64,000 bases of DNA from Clostridiales bacterium (GTDB taxonomy: Bacteria > Bacillota > Clostridia > Christensenellales > CAG-138), in contig SFDB01000001.1 in NCBI GenBank assembly GCA_004558825.1, positions 62,001 through 126,000 on the forward strand. The letters are read 5' to 3'. A program made the position numbers and the translations under genes. Below the pieces are notes generated by a model. The model was not told the origin of the DNA, ran no database searches, and was given only the letters and a program-made list of their open reading frames with translations. Positions 33,886 to 42,522 of the stretch are shown piece by piece (positions within the stretch are counted from its first letter, which is position 1; each line of letters starts with the position of its first letter).

Positions 33886-34791
33886 TCAGCTCATAGAAGC
33901 AAGCGCCTCCATAAGCCTTGCGTATTCGCATGTAAGCTTAATCTGAGTATACTTCATTTTTGACGAAAAATCTATAAAGCTTTCGGTATTTAGCATAAAC
34001 AATTCGTTCAGGCTCTCATAAAACTCGCCGCAGCAGTCCACCATCGCCGCAATTACCTCATTATCGCCGCCTCTGTCTTTCAGCTTCGCCGCAGCGCCGA
34101 ATATATCGTCCATCATATTCTTTATTGATTCACGCTGCTTTTCAAGCGCCGGCCTGTCCGTGTCGAACTTCACAACATCCTCCTCGAGCGAGTTTTTCAC
34201 CGCATTAATGGTGTCGAACACGCCTTCAACGTCGTCGATCAACGTCTCATCCGCGGTGACCCTGAAGCTTACGCCCTGCACCTCGAGCTTAAATACCGTA
34301 CATTCGTACCCCTGCGATACCAGTCTCTCCTTTACGCTCTTCGCGCCGGATTCGCTGCCATAGCCCGAGGCAAGCACCCTGAACCGTTCCCCGTCCTCGT
34401 ATATATAGCCGGCTGCCCCCTGCGACGTAATTTTTTCAGCCTGCGCCGCAGCGTTGTCCCGCGACTTGAATACGCCAAACTGTATCATATAGCACTCAAG
34501 CGCGGGCACGGACACCTCCCGCGTTGTCGTATGTCCCACCGCGCTCACATCGCCGGGCGAATTTGTTGCGTCCGCTTCTGCGTCATTATCGCCCCTTTTG
34601 TTTATCACATCGCCTGAGCCGTCCCCAAACAGCGGCGCAAAAACGTTCTGTGCTATCCATGTGCCTACGTTTGAAGTGGCCACAAAATAAACCATCGCTA
34701 TTACGATGATTATTGCAATGACAGCCCCGCCGCCCGATGAGGCTCCGTCCGTTTTACGCCTTCTTCGCGATGCTCTGCGTCTGTATTCCAT
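33886..34791 (-). CDS. SPOR domain-containing membrane protein
   Basis: 301 aa from the ATG at 34791 (AGGAGG 8 nt upstream). A basic N-terminus (RRRASRRRRKTD) leads to one TM helix (about residues 20-38), a Ser/Asp-rich linker, and a SPOR domain (about 90-165, YMIQFGVFKSRDNAAAQAEKI then FRVLASGYGS) that binds denuded peptidoglycan glycans. A helical C-terminal half (about 175-300) is not recognised. A role at the division or sporulation septum is likely. It is divergent from spoVT. Confidence 0.85.
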   Translation of the reverse strand: MEYRRRASRRRRKTDGASSGGGAVIAIIIVIAMVYFVATSNVGTWIAQNVFAPLFGDGSGDVINKRGDNDAEADATNSPGDVSAVGHTTTREVSVPALECYMIQFGVFKSRDNAAAQAEKITSQGAAGYIYEDGERFRVLASGYGSESGAKSVKERLVSQGYECTVFKLEVQGVSFRVTADETLIDDVEGVFDTINAVKNSLEEDVVKFDTDRPALEKQRESIKNMMDDIFGAAAKLKDRGGDNEVIAAMVDCCGEFYESLNELFMLNTESFIDFSSKMKYTQIKLTCEYARLMEALASMS

Positions 34792-34883
34792 ACTCAAACC
34801 TCCTGTCCGCTTATGCTTTATGTATATATTGCTTTTGCAAAAATATGACGGGCGTGTCCTGACGCCGTTTCGCCGCATAGCGT

Positions 34884-34912
34884 GCATAAATTCCCACATC
34901 ATGCAAACACTA
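34884..34912 (+). promoter_or_regulatory. Possible sigma-G-type promoter of spoVT
   Basis: GCATA at 34884-34888, a 17-nt spacer and AACACTA at 34906-34912 resemble sigma-G boxes (GHATR / CATNHTA, 5 of 7 in the -10). SpoVT is a sigma-G regulon member in Bacillus, which supports the reading; the match alone is weak. Confidence 0.35.
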
Positions 34913-34952
34913 TGACCGAAAACTACAATTTAGCTCGGGAGGAGATATTTGC

Positions 34953-35504
34953 ATGAAAGCAACAGGCATAGTCAGGCGCATCGATGAATTGGGCCGTGTC
35001 GTCATACCAAAGGAAATACGGCGCACGCTCCGCATTCGTGAAGGCGACCCGCTTGAAATATTCACGGACAAGGAGGGCGAGATAATTCTGAAGAAATATT
35101 CGCCAATAAACGAGCTTGGCGATTTCGCAAAAGAATACGCAGACGCGCTCCATCTCGCTTATGGGCATACGGCTGTCATATGTGACAAAGACGTAGTTAT
35201 CGCCGCTTCGGGCGCAGGCAAACGCGACCTCATGGATAAGAGCGTAAACACAACGATAGATACCCTCATGAAGAACAGAGAAAAGGTTTCATCGCAGCAG
35301 AACGCCACATCTGTCGCCGTGGTTTCTGACGAACGCGACGGTTCACAATATACGGCCCAAACAATAGTGCCTATACTTGCCTCGGGGGACGCCGTGGGCG
35401 CCGTAATGCTTCTTAGCCGCGATGAAAATGCAGCAATGGGAAGGGCGGAGCTCAAGGCATGCGAAACGGCCGCGTACTTCATGGGTAAACAGCTCGAAGA
35501 TTAA
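34953..35504 (+). CDS. spoVT: Stage V sporulation protein T
   Basis: 183 aa. The AbrB-type swapped-hairpin DNA-binding domain (MKATGIVRRIDELGRVVIPKE, residues 1-50) is followed by a GAF-like domain (about 55-180) with a helical linker. This two-domain layout and length define SpoVT, the late forespore regulator that tunes sigma-G genes. The start follows a GGGAGGAG site. It is a single gene with its own terminator, divergent from the SPOR gene. Confidence 0.95.
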   Translation: MKATGIVRRIDELGRVVIPKEIRRTLRIREGDPLEIFTDKEGEIILKKYSPINELGDFAKEYADALHLAYGHTAVICDKDVVIAASGAGKRDLMDKSVNTTIDTLMKNREKVSSQQNATSVAVVSDERDGSQYTAQTIVPILASGDAVGAVMLLSRDENAAMGRAELKACETAAYFMGKQLED

Positions 35505-35528
35505 ATTTCAGTAAAAATATGCACGGTC

Positions 35529-35557
35529 AAAAAAGCGGCGCTTATGGCCGCTTTTTG
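35529..35557 (+). terminator. Terminator of spoVT
   Basis: A stem of AAAAAAGCGGC (35529-35539) with GCCGCTTTTT (35547-35556). The A-rich and T-rich flanks let it act for the convergent flippase gene as well. Confidence 0.85.
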
Positions 35558-35605
35558 CTTTCGCATAATAATCGCGCGGTTCTTATGTGCCTTGTCGTTT
35601 TGCTT

Positions 35606-37105
35606 TTAAGCGGACTTTCCTTTTATGCGCCTAACCGTCTGCAATGCAGTTTTCCAATTTACCGCCAAATTCACAACAATCGCTGTGCCTATGGTCACAC
35701 CCGCCGCCTTGCACGCAAGCAGAAGCCACGAAAGATATGTTGTTTCGGTCATAATGAAGCTCTTTGTCAAGAAATACGATATTATAAGCACCGCCGCATC
35801 AGTAATGACATACTTAACAAAATGCCATATTGGGCGGTTGATTATATTTTTATGCAAATACCATACCAAATAACAGGTGTGGTACATCATTGCCGCAAAC
35901 GTACCCGCCGCCACGCCCACAAGCCCCCACTTGAACACAAGCACCAGTGACAGCACTGCATTTATCGCCGTCGAAATGAAGGCGCCATTCTGCGTCTGCT
36001 TGAAATGGCCCGCAGATTTGACAAGGCTGAAATACGGCACCCTAAGACAGCGGGAGGCGTAAGCAAGCGCCATAAGCGTCCCGAACGCGGGCAGCAGATA
36101 ATCAGCGTCGTTTATGCCTCGCGTATATACCGCCGCAAACGGCACAATCGTTATCGCGGCAATGGTAAATACTATCGTGACTGCTGTGTGCATTATAAAC
36201 TCCACCCTTTCAAACGAGCCGTTGAGCGCGTCATTCTCTTTTCGGGCTATCATGTCCCCAAAGTATGACTCAAGACCTGTCGTCGCCATTATGACCGTTA
36301 CCGCAAGCCCATTTGCAACATTAAAATACACCGAATATACGGACACGCTCGCAAGAGTCGAAAAGAGCGTCAATACCACCACGTCGATATTCTCGCATAC
36401 CACCGCGGATACATGCTGCGCAAAGCCGTTCCATTTTTGCTTTATCGGCTCTTCTGTGAGTTTAATATGCTTGTTAATCTCATAATGCTTTCGCACATAA
36501 AGCGCAGTCAGCAGCGGCCTGACAACGAATATCGCCGCCGTAACCAGCTTCACGATGTGTACCGACGCCCCGTTTTTTATAAGAATTATGCAGAACACGG
36601 CGTTAAGCGCGGTCGTTATAATTTGCAGCGCAATATGCACATACGATTTTTGGTCCGCATTCAGCAGAAGCTGATATGTCGCGCCGAAAAAATACTGAGC
36701 AAAGGTGCTTACGGCTATTATAGCCACAAGCGAAGCCGAAAACCACGGGTTATGCTCCCTGTTTACTATTGTTGGGAACACAAACATCAGTACCGCTATA
36801 TATATAAGAAAAATTACCGCTATGCGCCGAAAGAAGCGCTCCGACGAAATAACTATCCTGCTGATTTGGTCATTGTTTTTTTCAGCAAGCGGAGCATAAA
36901 GGTTCGCCTGTATCACGGGACCTATGCCCATCTCCATAAGCGATATTAAGCTCAAAAAATGGGTTATCGACGAAACAAGCCCGTTTACCTCAGACCCATA
37001 GTACTCAAGCATAAACCGCGGCAGCAAAAAGCCGCAGATCATAGCCACTATCTGCTTCAGCAACCCCATGCCGCCGTTGAGAAAAAGCTTTTGTTTTCTG
37101 TTCAT
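35606..37105 (-). CDS. Oligosaccharide flippase family (Wzx-like) membrane protein
   Basis: 499 aa from the ATG at 37105; upstream in-frame ATGs give an atypical soluble leader. About 14 TM helices run the length of the protein, and the N-terminus (RKQKLFLNGGMGLLKQIVAMICGFLLPRFMLEYYG) is that of MATE/Wzx polysaccharide exporters. It would flip a lipid-linked glycan across the membrane. No glycosyltransferase or polymerase gene is nearby, so it is an orphan whose substrate cannot be named. The ribosome binding site (GGGAAACGGGA) is mediocre. Confidence 0.85.
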   Translation of the reverse strand: MNRKQKLFLNGGMGLLKQIVAMICGFLLPRFMLEYYGSEVNGLVSSITHFLSLISLMEMGIGPVIQANLYAPLAEKNNDQISRIVISSERFFRRIAVIFLIYIAVLMFVFPTIVNREHNPWFSASLVAIIAVSTFAQYFFGATYQLLLNADQKSYVHIALQIITTALNAVFCIILIKNGASVHIVKLVTAAIFVVRPLLTALYVRKHYEINKHIKLTEEPIKQKWNGFAQHVSAVVCENIDVVVLTLFSTLASVSVYSVYFNVANGLAVTVIMATTGLESYFGDMIARKENDALNGSFERVEFIMHTAVTIVFTIAAITIVPFAAVYTRGINDADYLLPAFGTLMALAYASRCLRVPYFSLVKSAGHFKQTQNGAFISTAINAVLSLVLVFKWGLVGVAAGTFAAMMYHTCYLVWYLHKNIINRPIWHFVKYVITDAAVLIISYFLTKSFIMTETTYLSWLLLACKAAGVTIGTAIVVNLAVNWKTALQTVRRIKGKSA

Positions 37106-37250
37106 TCCCGTTTCCCGCATACGAAGCGTTAAGCCCCCGTTAATTATCATATCACATGATCGCACATATCGGAACAGAAATATCTTAATGCGCATACGCG
37201 CAAACAAAAAACGCGGCTCGGCATATTCGCCGGCCGCTTCCAATCGTGCT

Positions 37251-37475
37251 TTATTCCCTGTACTTTTTGATTTCACGCGCAAGTATTTTCAGCCGCTCGG
37301 CGTTCTTTGCAAGCTCGGCCTCCTTTTCGTCGAGCTCACGCTGCGCGTTTTCAAGCCTTTGCGCCAGATCGTCGAGTTCGCACGTTATCTCGTCTATGAA
37401 CTCGTCAACCTCCGCCATATTGTATCCAAACAAGGAATGTGAAAACCGTTTATTTACTATCTCGTCTCTGTTCAT
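37251..37475 (-). CDS. DivIVA domain-containing small coiled-coil protein
   Basis: 74 aa from the ATG at 37475 (GGAGG 6 nt upstream). The N-terminal motif KRFSHSLFGYNMAEVDEFIDEI is the DivIVA/GpsB membrane-binding signature, and the rest is a single coiled coil. It is much shorter than DivIVA and resembles stand-alone DivIVA-N proteins of clostridia. It follows sepF in the position of divIVA in Gram-positive division clusters but is separated by a terminator. It probably marks curved membrane or septa. Confidence 0.82.
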   Translation of the reverse strand: MNRDEIVNKRFSHSLFGYNMAEVDEFIDEITCELDDLAQRLENAQRELDEKEAELAKNAERLKILAREIKKYRE

Positions 37476-37503
37476 CTCATCCTCCGCAAGCGCACAGCGC
37501 ATC

Positions 37504-37541
37504 AAAAAAACAGTTTGCCGTGCGCGCGCAGCGCGCACGGC
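37504..37541 (-). terminator. Terminator of the sepF operon
   Basis: A perfect 11-bp stem, GCCGTGCGCGC (minus-strand 37541-37531) with GCGCGCACGGC (37527-37517), loop TGC, followed a few bases later by seven T. Confidence 0.9.
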
Positions 37542-37556
37542 TCGTATCGGTCGTAA

Positions 37557-38018
37557 TTACAGACCTTCGCTCTCTTCCTCGGAGTCGCTCCCGGTGCTCA
37601 TCACATCGTAATTGGCAGGCGCCATGCAATATATCGCATAGTCTATCCTGTGTATCCTTCCTCCGAGTGCGTAGGCCGCGCCGTTCACATAGTCGAGAAT
37701 GCGCTGCGCCATCGGGACATCTGTCTCAGCCAGCTCGGACACATTCACGATTACCGGTTTGCGGCTCTTGAAATTGTCAACTATGCTGCGTGTATCCTCA
37801 AAGCATACGGGACGGTAAATAACCATCTTCTGCTGCGCAGCTGTGGGAAAGCTGACCACGTTCTCCCTGTTGGAACGCTTCCTCGCCGTGTTCCTTGAAA
37901 AGGCCGATACGTTGCTGTTGTTTTCTTCCTCGAAATCGTATTCGTCCTCCGTGTACTCGTCATCGAGTTCAACTTCAGAAACGCCTATCTTATCGAGAAT
38001 CTTGTCAAAAAATGCCAT
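37557..38018 (-). CDS. sepF: Cell division protein SepF
   Basis: 153 aa. An amphipathic N-terminal membrane anchor (MAFFDKILDKIGV) and an acidic linker precede the SepF domain (about 65-145: VVSFPTAAQQKMVIYRPVCFEDTRSIVDNFKSRKPV, then RILDYVNGAAYALGG). SepF polymerises and ties FtsZ to the membrane. The start at 38018 has a GGAGG site. It follows yggS, the conserved ylmE-sepF pair. Confidence 0.95.
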   Translation of the reverse strand: MAFFDKILDKIGVSEVELDDEYTEDEYDFEEENNSNVSAFSRNTARKRSNRENVVSFPTAAQQKMVIYRPVCFEDTRSIVDNFKSRKPVIVNVSELAETDVPMAQRILDYVNGAAYALGGRIHRIDYAIYCMAPANYDVMSTGSDSEEESEGL

Positions 38019-38106
38019 CGTTCATTCCTCCGTTTCTTTTTCGGCGCTTGGAGAAATTTCTGATTGATTGAAGCGTTTTTTTATATATCTATCGCTTCTG
38101 TTTGCG

Positions 38107-38796
38107 TCAATAGCGCGGGCCGAATATGGCCGTTCCTACTCGCACCATGTTCGAGCCTTCCTCTATCGCCGCTGTATAATCGCCGCTCATACCCATTGAA
38201 AGGTGCCTCATTTCGACATTTTCGAGCTCTTGCTTCTTTATGTCTTCAAAGATCTTCCGCATTTGCGCGAAGTATTTACGCACATCGGCCTCTCCCACAT
38301 GAGGCGGAACGCACATTATTCCCTTCACGCCAATGCCCGGCATGGCGGATATTATCCTGATAAACTCGGCCGCTCCGTCGCTCGCGGCGCCGCCCTTTTG
38401 TTCCTCACCGCCTATGTTCACCTCGACAAGAACGTCCTGAACAATGCCGGCAGCCGATGCTCGCCTGCTTATTTCCCTTGCAAGCTCAAGCCTGTCCACC
38501 GACTGTATAAGCGATACGTTTCCTACAATATATTTTACCTTATTTGTTTGAAGCTGTCCAATAAAATTTTTGACGACTCCTACGGAATTAAAGTATTCCA
38601 GCTTTTCCGTAAGCTCCTGCGCCCTGTTCTCTCCAACGCTGCGTGCGCCTGCCTTTACCGCCTCGTCTATCCTTGCTATGTCGACAAACTTTGTGACAAC
38701 TATAAGCTCAATATCCTCGGGCCTTCTGCCCGAACGCACGGCCGCCTGCGCCACGTTCTCCTTGACCCTTGCGAAATTCTCGGCAATATTCATCAT
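38107..38796 (-). CDS. YggS/PLPBP family pyridoxal phosphate homeostasis protein
   Basis: 229 aa alanine-racemase-like TIM barrel without the second domain. The PLP lysine is in IVVTKFVD near residue 37, followed by SVGENRAQELTEK, HFIGQLQTNK-type VVKNFIGQLQTNKVKY, and the C-terminal HLSMGMSGDYTAAIEEGSNMVRVGTAIFG. It buffers PLP and affects amino-acid metabolism; it has no known catalysis. It overlaps the HlyD-like gene by 4 nt and precedes sepF. Confidence 0.95.
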   Translation of the reverse strand: MMNIAENFARVKENVAQAAVRSGRRPEDIELIVVTKFVDIARIDEAVKAGARSVGENRAQELTEKLEYFNSVGVVKNFIGQLQTNKVKYIVGNVSLIQSVDRLELAREISRRASAAGIVQDVLVEVNIGGEEQKGGAASDGAAEFIRIISAMPGIGVKGIMCVPPHVGEADVRKYFAQMRKIFEDIKKQELENVEMRHLSMGMSGDYTAAIEEGSNMVRVGTAIFGPRY

Positions 38797-40025
38797 AATC
38801 CCAGCTTTTCCTTTATTCTCGTGAAATTGCTTACGCGCTCCTTAACGTACTTTTGTCCGGAAACGAGCGTGTCGCGCGCGTTCTTGGCCCTGACTATCGC
38901 CTTCGAGCCGTCTACCGCATATACCTCTATCTCAATGCGCGTGTTATTCCCGTCCGCAAGCACTATATAGGGTACGCCTTTCTCGAATTGTATTGATTCC
39001 GTATTTACCTCAACGCCGCTTACCTGCGCGGAAATGGCCGCCTTTATAGACCGAACGCCTATAAAGTCCCCTATATCGGAGTTTATCTGTAATATATTGA
39101 CTACCTTTTTGCCGGATACCTTAGCCTCGAGCGCCACTCCCCTGTATGTGCTCCCCGAGTAGCCGTCGAACACAACAGAGTATTCCTGCCCTTTTACCAA
39201 CCGCACGGGATCCGCTGCATTCGTCAAAAAAGCGCAATACCATGTGTTCGGCTCGACTATTCTGTACAGCAGCGACATTTCATCGTCCGACGAGCTTCCC
39301 TCCTTGTTTCCCTTTATCGCCGACGCCAAAAGCTCGGAAGTTAATATGTCAAGCTTGTCTGCATTAAGCGCCTGCTCGAAGCCGTCGAAATAAAAGCTGA
39401 CGCGCCCCGAGGTCGTCGCGGCAATCGTGCTGCGCCATTGCTCAAACTGCGTATTTCTTATTTCTTCCTCTCGGTATAGCGCCGTAAGCGTCTCGGTTGC
39501 ATAAACCTTGTCCCGCAAATAAGCGCTGCGTTTCGCAAGCTCCGCGCAAAGCCGCTGCTCAAGCAGCTGAAGATCCTCTCCTTCGCCGGTCATTATGCAG
39601 GCCCTTATAAGGTGCTTTACTTCGTCAATACCGGCGTCGAGAGCGGCAAGCTCGCCGTCTTCTATGCCATCAAGCTGCCGCATCTGCTCATCGTATATCT
39701 CGTTTTCGAGCATAAGCACCGATTGCAGCATATCCTCGCTATAGCCCCACTTGAGAACCCACGCAAGCGTGTCGCCCTCATTAACTGTATCGCCTTCGCC
39801 CGCGATGTACATAAGCTGATCGTACTTCTCTATAGCAACACACTCTTCCTTGCGTATTATCGCCGTTTTAACGTCAAGGTTAAGCATCATTCCCGAAGAC
39901 GACGTAACTCCCCACGACCTGCCGGGTATAAACAGCACAAGCAAGCCAATAATGACAAGCCCCGCAAACACGGCAAGCGCGTAGAATTTCGGATGGAACT
40001 TAAATCGTTTTCTTCTTACGATCAT
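38793..40025 (-). CDS. HlyD-like periplasmic-adaptor family membrane protein
   Basis: 410 aa. One N-terminal TM helix (about residues 14-34), a biotinyl-lipoyl-like domain (IAGEGDTVNEGDTLAWVLKWG near 75), a helical hairpin (about 100-190) and a beta-barrel C-terminal half (about 270-400). Related proteins occur in clostridial sepF-yggS clusters; in a monoderm the HlyD label describes the fold, not type I export. No ABC or outer-membrane partner is adjacent. It overlaps yggS by 4 nt. A role in the envelope at division is a guess from context. Confidence 0.78.
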   Translation of the reverse strand: MIVRRKRFKFHPKFYALAVFAGLVIIGLLVLFIPGRSWGVTSSSGMMLNLDVKTAIIRKEECVAIEKYDQLMYIAGEGDTVNEGDTLAWVLKWGYSEDMLQSVLMLENEIYDEQMRQLDGIEDGELAALDAGIDEVKHLIRACIMTGEGEDLQLLEQRLCAELAKRSAYLRDKVYATETLTALYREEEIRNTQFEQWRSTIAATTSGRVSFYFDGFEQALNADKLDILTSELLASAIKGNKEGSSSDDEMSLLYRIVEPNTWYCAFLTNAADPVRLVKGQEYSVVFDGYSGSTYRGVALEAKVSGKKVVNILQINSDIGDFIGVRSIKAAISAQVSGVEVNTESIQFEKGVPYIVLADGNNTRIEIEVYAVDGSKAIVRAKNARDTLVSGQKYVKERVSNFTRIKEKLGL

Positions 40026-40051
40026 CTATACACCTCGATCTAAAACGCCTC

Positions 40052-40432
40052 TTATTCCGTCAGCGCATAGCCTTCTTTTTTCGACCTGCCGTACTGCCTG
40101 TCGAAATTCTCTTTATTTTTGGCTATGTAGCCCTCGTAAAGCTCATCGGAGGTCATGCCGGCGCGTCTTGCCATGCTTATGACAAAATGCACCACGTCGA
40201 CTATCTCTTCCTTAATGGCCGCGCTGTCAATTTCCTTTGGATTCTTCCACCACTTGAAATTTACCTCGCAAAGCAGCTCGCCGAGCTCGCTCACGAGCGC
40301 AAGCACGTCCTTCTGTATCCACTCCTCGCTCGATATTCCGCCGAGGCCGCGCCTAAGCGTTATATCGTCATCCAATAAGCCCTGAAGCTCAAATATAACG
40401 TCAAGCTTGTCCTTCACCGTGTTTTCACCCAT
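40052..40432 (-). CDS. dUTPase-2/MazG-like all-alpha NTP pyrophosphohydrolase
   Basis: 126 aa. The motif ALVSELGELLCEVNFKWWKN (about residues 45-64) and EEIVDVVHFVISMA (about 75-88) give the E-x-x-E / E-x-x-D metal site of the dimeric dUTPase (PF08761) and MazG superfamily; KWWKNPKEID is typical of the former. It probably hydrolyses dUTP or another NTP for house-cleaning. The ATG at 40432 has a GGGGGG-rich site, 21 nt after the M16 peptidase gene. Confidence 0.82.
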   Translation of the reverse strand: MGENTVKDKLDVIFELQGLLDDDITLRRGLGGISSEEWIQKDVLALVSELGELLCEVNFKWWKNPKEIDSAAIKEEIVDVVHFVISMARRAGMTSDELYEGYIAKNKENFDRQYGRSKKEGYALTE

Positions 40433-40453
40433 TGCGACCCCCCCAAATCAGTA

Positions 40454-41707
40454 TTATTTGAAGCTGTCGGCAAGCTTCTGCGTTCCCTTGCCCACGAATG
40501 CGGCGCAAAGCCTGTCGGCATCGAACACATACGGTATTATATCATTTATGTCGTCCATCGTCACGCCGTCGATTTTTCTTATAACATCGTCCGACGAATA
40601 CAGCTTATTTCTAAGCAGCATCGCCTTACCGTTCGCCGACGAATGCGCCGACGTCCCTTCGAAGCCGATTATATAGCTGCCCTTCATCTGCTCTTTGCTG
40701 CGCTCGAGCTCATCGGGCGTTATGCCGCTGCGTTTTACATTTTCTATCTCGTTCATCAGCGCATCGAGAACCTTCGGCGCCTGCTTTTCGCTCGTACCCG
40801 CATACATGCCAAACGAACCCGTAGCCGAATACGACGACGTGAACGAATAGACGGAATACGCCATTCCACTATCCTCGCGGATATGCTGGAAAAGGCGCGA
40901 GCTCATGCTGCCGCCGAACGCATTGCTCAAAACTCCGAGCGGATACTGCCCCGCTTCGCCTACCGCGAAACCCGGCAGACCCATGCAAATCTGAACTTGT
41001 CCGATATCCTTCTCTATAGCCTTAAACAGCCGTGCGCCGCGTTTTTCACCGTAAACCCTCGTGCTCCCGTCATGCGACGGGCTTATGCGTCCGAAGCGCT
41101 CATTAAGCTCGTCCATAAGCTTTTCCCGTTCAAAGTTTCCCGCGCAGGAGATTACTATGTTATCGGGCGTATAACGCCTGTGCATATATCCGAGTATGCT
41201 TTCGCGCGTGAAGCTCTCAACCGTTTCCTCCTTGCCGAGTATCGGTCTTGCCAAAGGATCTCCCGCATACAACAGCCCGGCAAGCGTCTCTTGCACGAGA
41301 TCCTCGGGTATATCGCCCGTCATATGTATCTCCTCGATAACCACGCCCTTTTCGCGCCCTATGTCATCGGGATCGAGCCGCGGATTCATTATCATATCGG
41401 CAAGCACGTCGACCGCAAGGTCAACATGCTCGTCAAGTATGTTTGCATAAAAGCATGTGCATTCCTTTGCCGTAAACGCGTTAAGGTTGCCTCCGACGGC
41501 GTCCATCTCCACCGCTATATCCTTCGCGCTGCGGCTGCTTGTCCCCTTAAAGAGCATGTGCTCTATGAAGTGAGTTATGCCGTTTTCGCCGCTGTTCTCG
41601 TCGACAGAGCCGGCTTTTACCCACGCGCCTATCGCCACAGAGCGGCAGCCGTCCATCCGCTCCATGACGACGCGTATTCCGTTATCAAGTTTTTCAAGAG
41701 TTATCAT
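40454..41707 (-). CDS. M16 family zinc metallopeptidase
   Basis: 417 aa, the single-chain processing-peptidase-like length. The inverted zinc motif HFIEH is near residues 46-50, and the second Glu lies downstream in NAFTAKECTCFYANI (about 77). The C-terminal half is the inactive lobe. It is orthologous in position to B. subtilis MlpA/YmxG, downstream of pnp and ylxY. It has no signal peptide and the substrate is unknown. The start at 41707 has a GGAAGGTCG site inside the end of ylxY. Confidence 0.93.
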   Translation of the reverse strand: MITLEKLDNGIRVVMERMDGCRSVAIGAWVKAGSVDENSGENGITHFIEHMLFKGTSSRSAKDIAVEMDAVGGNLNAFTAKECTCFYANILDEHVDLAVDVLADMIMNPRLDPDDIGREKGVVIEEIHMTGDIPEDLVQETLAGLLYAGDPLARPILGKEETVESFTRESILGYMHRRYTPDNIVISCAGNFEREKLMDELNERFGRISPSHDGSTRVYGEKRGARLFKAIEKDIGQVQICMGLPGFAVGEAGQYPLGVLSNAFGGSMSSRLFQHIREDSGMAYSVYSFTSSYSATGSFGMYAGTSEKQAPKVLDALMNEIENVKRSGITPDELERSKEQMKGSYIIGFEGTSAHSSANGKAMLLRNKLYSSDDVIRKIDGVTMDDINDIIPYVFDADRLCAAFVGKGTQKLADSFK

Positions 41708-41711
41708 TAAA

Positions 41712-42410
41712 TCAATTCGACCTTCCGATTAAATTCCCGGTTGTCACAGGCTCAATGCCTCTGCTTCTGAAGCAGTATATTATCGCCTTGAGCGCCTGAG
41801 CCGCCTGTTTTGTGGGTCTCATGAGTATTATGCTCCCCGACGGCGCATTTTCTGCGCGCTTAATTATTTGTTCGGCCGTATCCTGCGAACAGAGCAGGTC
41901 AAGCGTACACATGACGTGCGTTAAATCAAGCTTTTTACATGCACGCGATGACGTTGCGCTGCGCCTGTCGCCTGAATAGTATAGTTTTGGCCGTATCCCT
42001 GTTAGCGATTCCACAACGCTTACCGCCTCCGTCAGATCCTCAGTCACCCACGAAAGGTTGCCGTCATCGTAAGGCTCCATGCCTATAATGCCGAGCTCAT
42101 GGCCGAGCGACGCCATTCTCGTAAGCGTGGCGGGATTTTGCGATGCCCATTTGCCGCTTACCATAAACGTCGAGCGCACGTTTTCTTCCTCGAGTATATC
42201 GAGTATCGGGTCAAGGCTTGAAGCGTTATAGCTTATCACCCATTGAAGCGATATACTTTCGTCCGTGTTCGCCTTGTAAATAGGGCTGGCGAATGTTTCG
42301 ACAGCGAACGAATCCGGCTGCTTTGTTATCGCATACAGCGCGAATATCAACCCTACAAGCACTATGTTGACTATCGCCGAGGCCTGTCTTTCCATGCTGC
42401 GTTTCCCCAT
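41712..42410 (-). CDS. Degenerate polysaccharide deacetylase-like protein (YlxY position)
   Basis: 232 aa with an N-terminal TM/signal anchor (about residues 10-27) and a NodB-like fold recognised from ILDILEEENVRSTFMVSGKWASQNP, MASLGHELGIIGMEPYDD and the C-terminal half. The first catalytic motif, usually TFDDG, reads VISYNAS, and the second, usually H-S/T-x-x-H, lacks the second His, so metal binding and deacetylation are probably lost. Its place between pnp and the M16 peptidase is that of ylxY. It may serve as a glycan-binding protein (inference). Confidence 0.8.
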   Translation of the reverse strand: MGKRSMERQASAIVNIVLVGLIFALYAITKQPDSFAVETFASPIYKANTDESISLQWVISYNASSLDPILDILEEENVRSTFMVSGKWASQNPATLTRMASLGHELGIIGMEPYDDGNLSWVTEDLTEAVSVVESLTGIRPKLYYSGDRRSATSSRACKKLDLTHVMCTLDLLCSQDTAEQIIKRAENAPSGSIILMRPTKQAAQALKAIIYCFRSRGIEPVTTGNLIGRSN

Positions 42411-42487
42411 GAATACCTCCGAAATCGACTGATGCTATAAGGTATTCACGGCTGCGGCAGCATATGCTTTTCGGGTTTTTAATCACA

Positions 42488-42509
42488 GAGACAGGCGGCC
42501 GCCTGTCTC
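42488..42509 (-). repeat. Perfect 22-nt palindrome after pnp
   Basis: GAGACAGGCGG followed directly by its reverse complement lies 13 nt after the pnp stop codon (minus direction). No U-tract follows, so it is more likely an mRNA 3'-end or processing hairpin than a terminator. Confidence 0.7.
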
Positions 42510-42522
42510 CGTAACTTGTCAA

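Noticed and set aside
38793..40025. Type I secretion adaptor (HlyD) of an export system
   Set aside because: No inner-membrane ABC partner or outer-membrane channel is present and the organism is a monoderm; the domain similarity is structural and the context is cell division.
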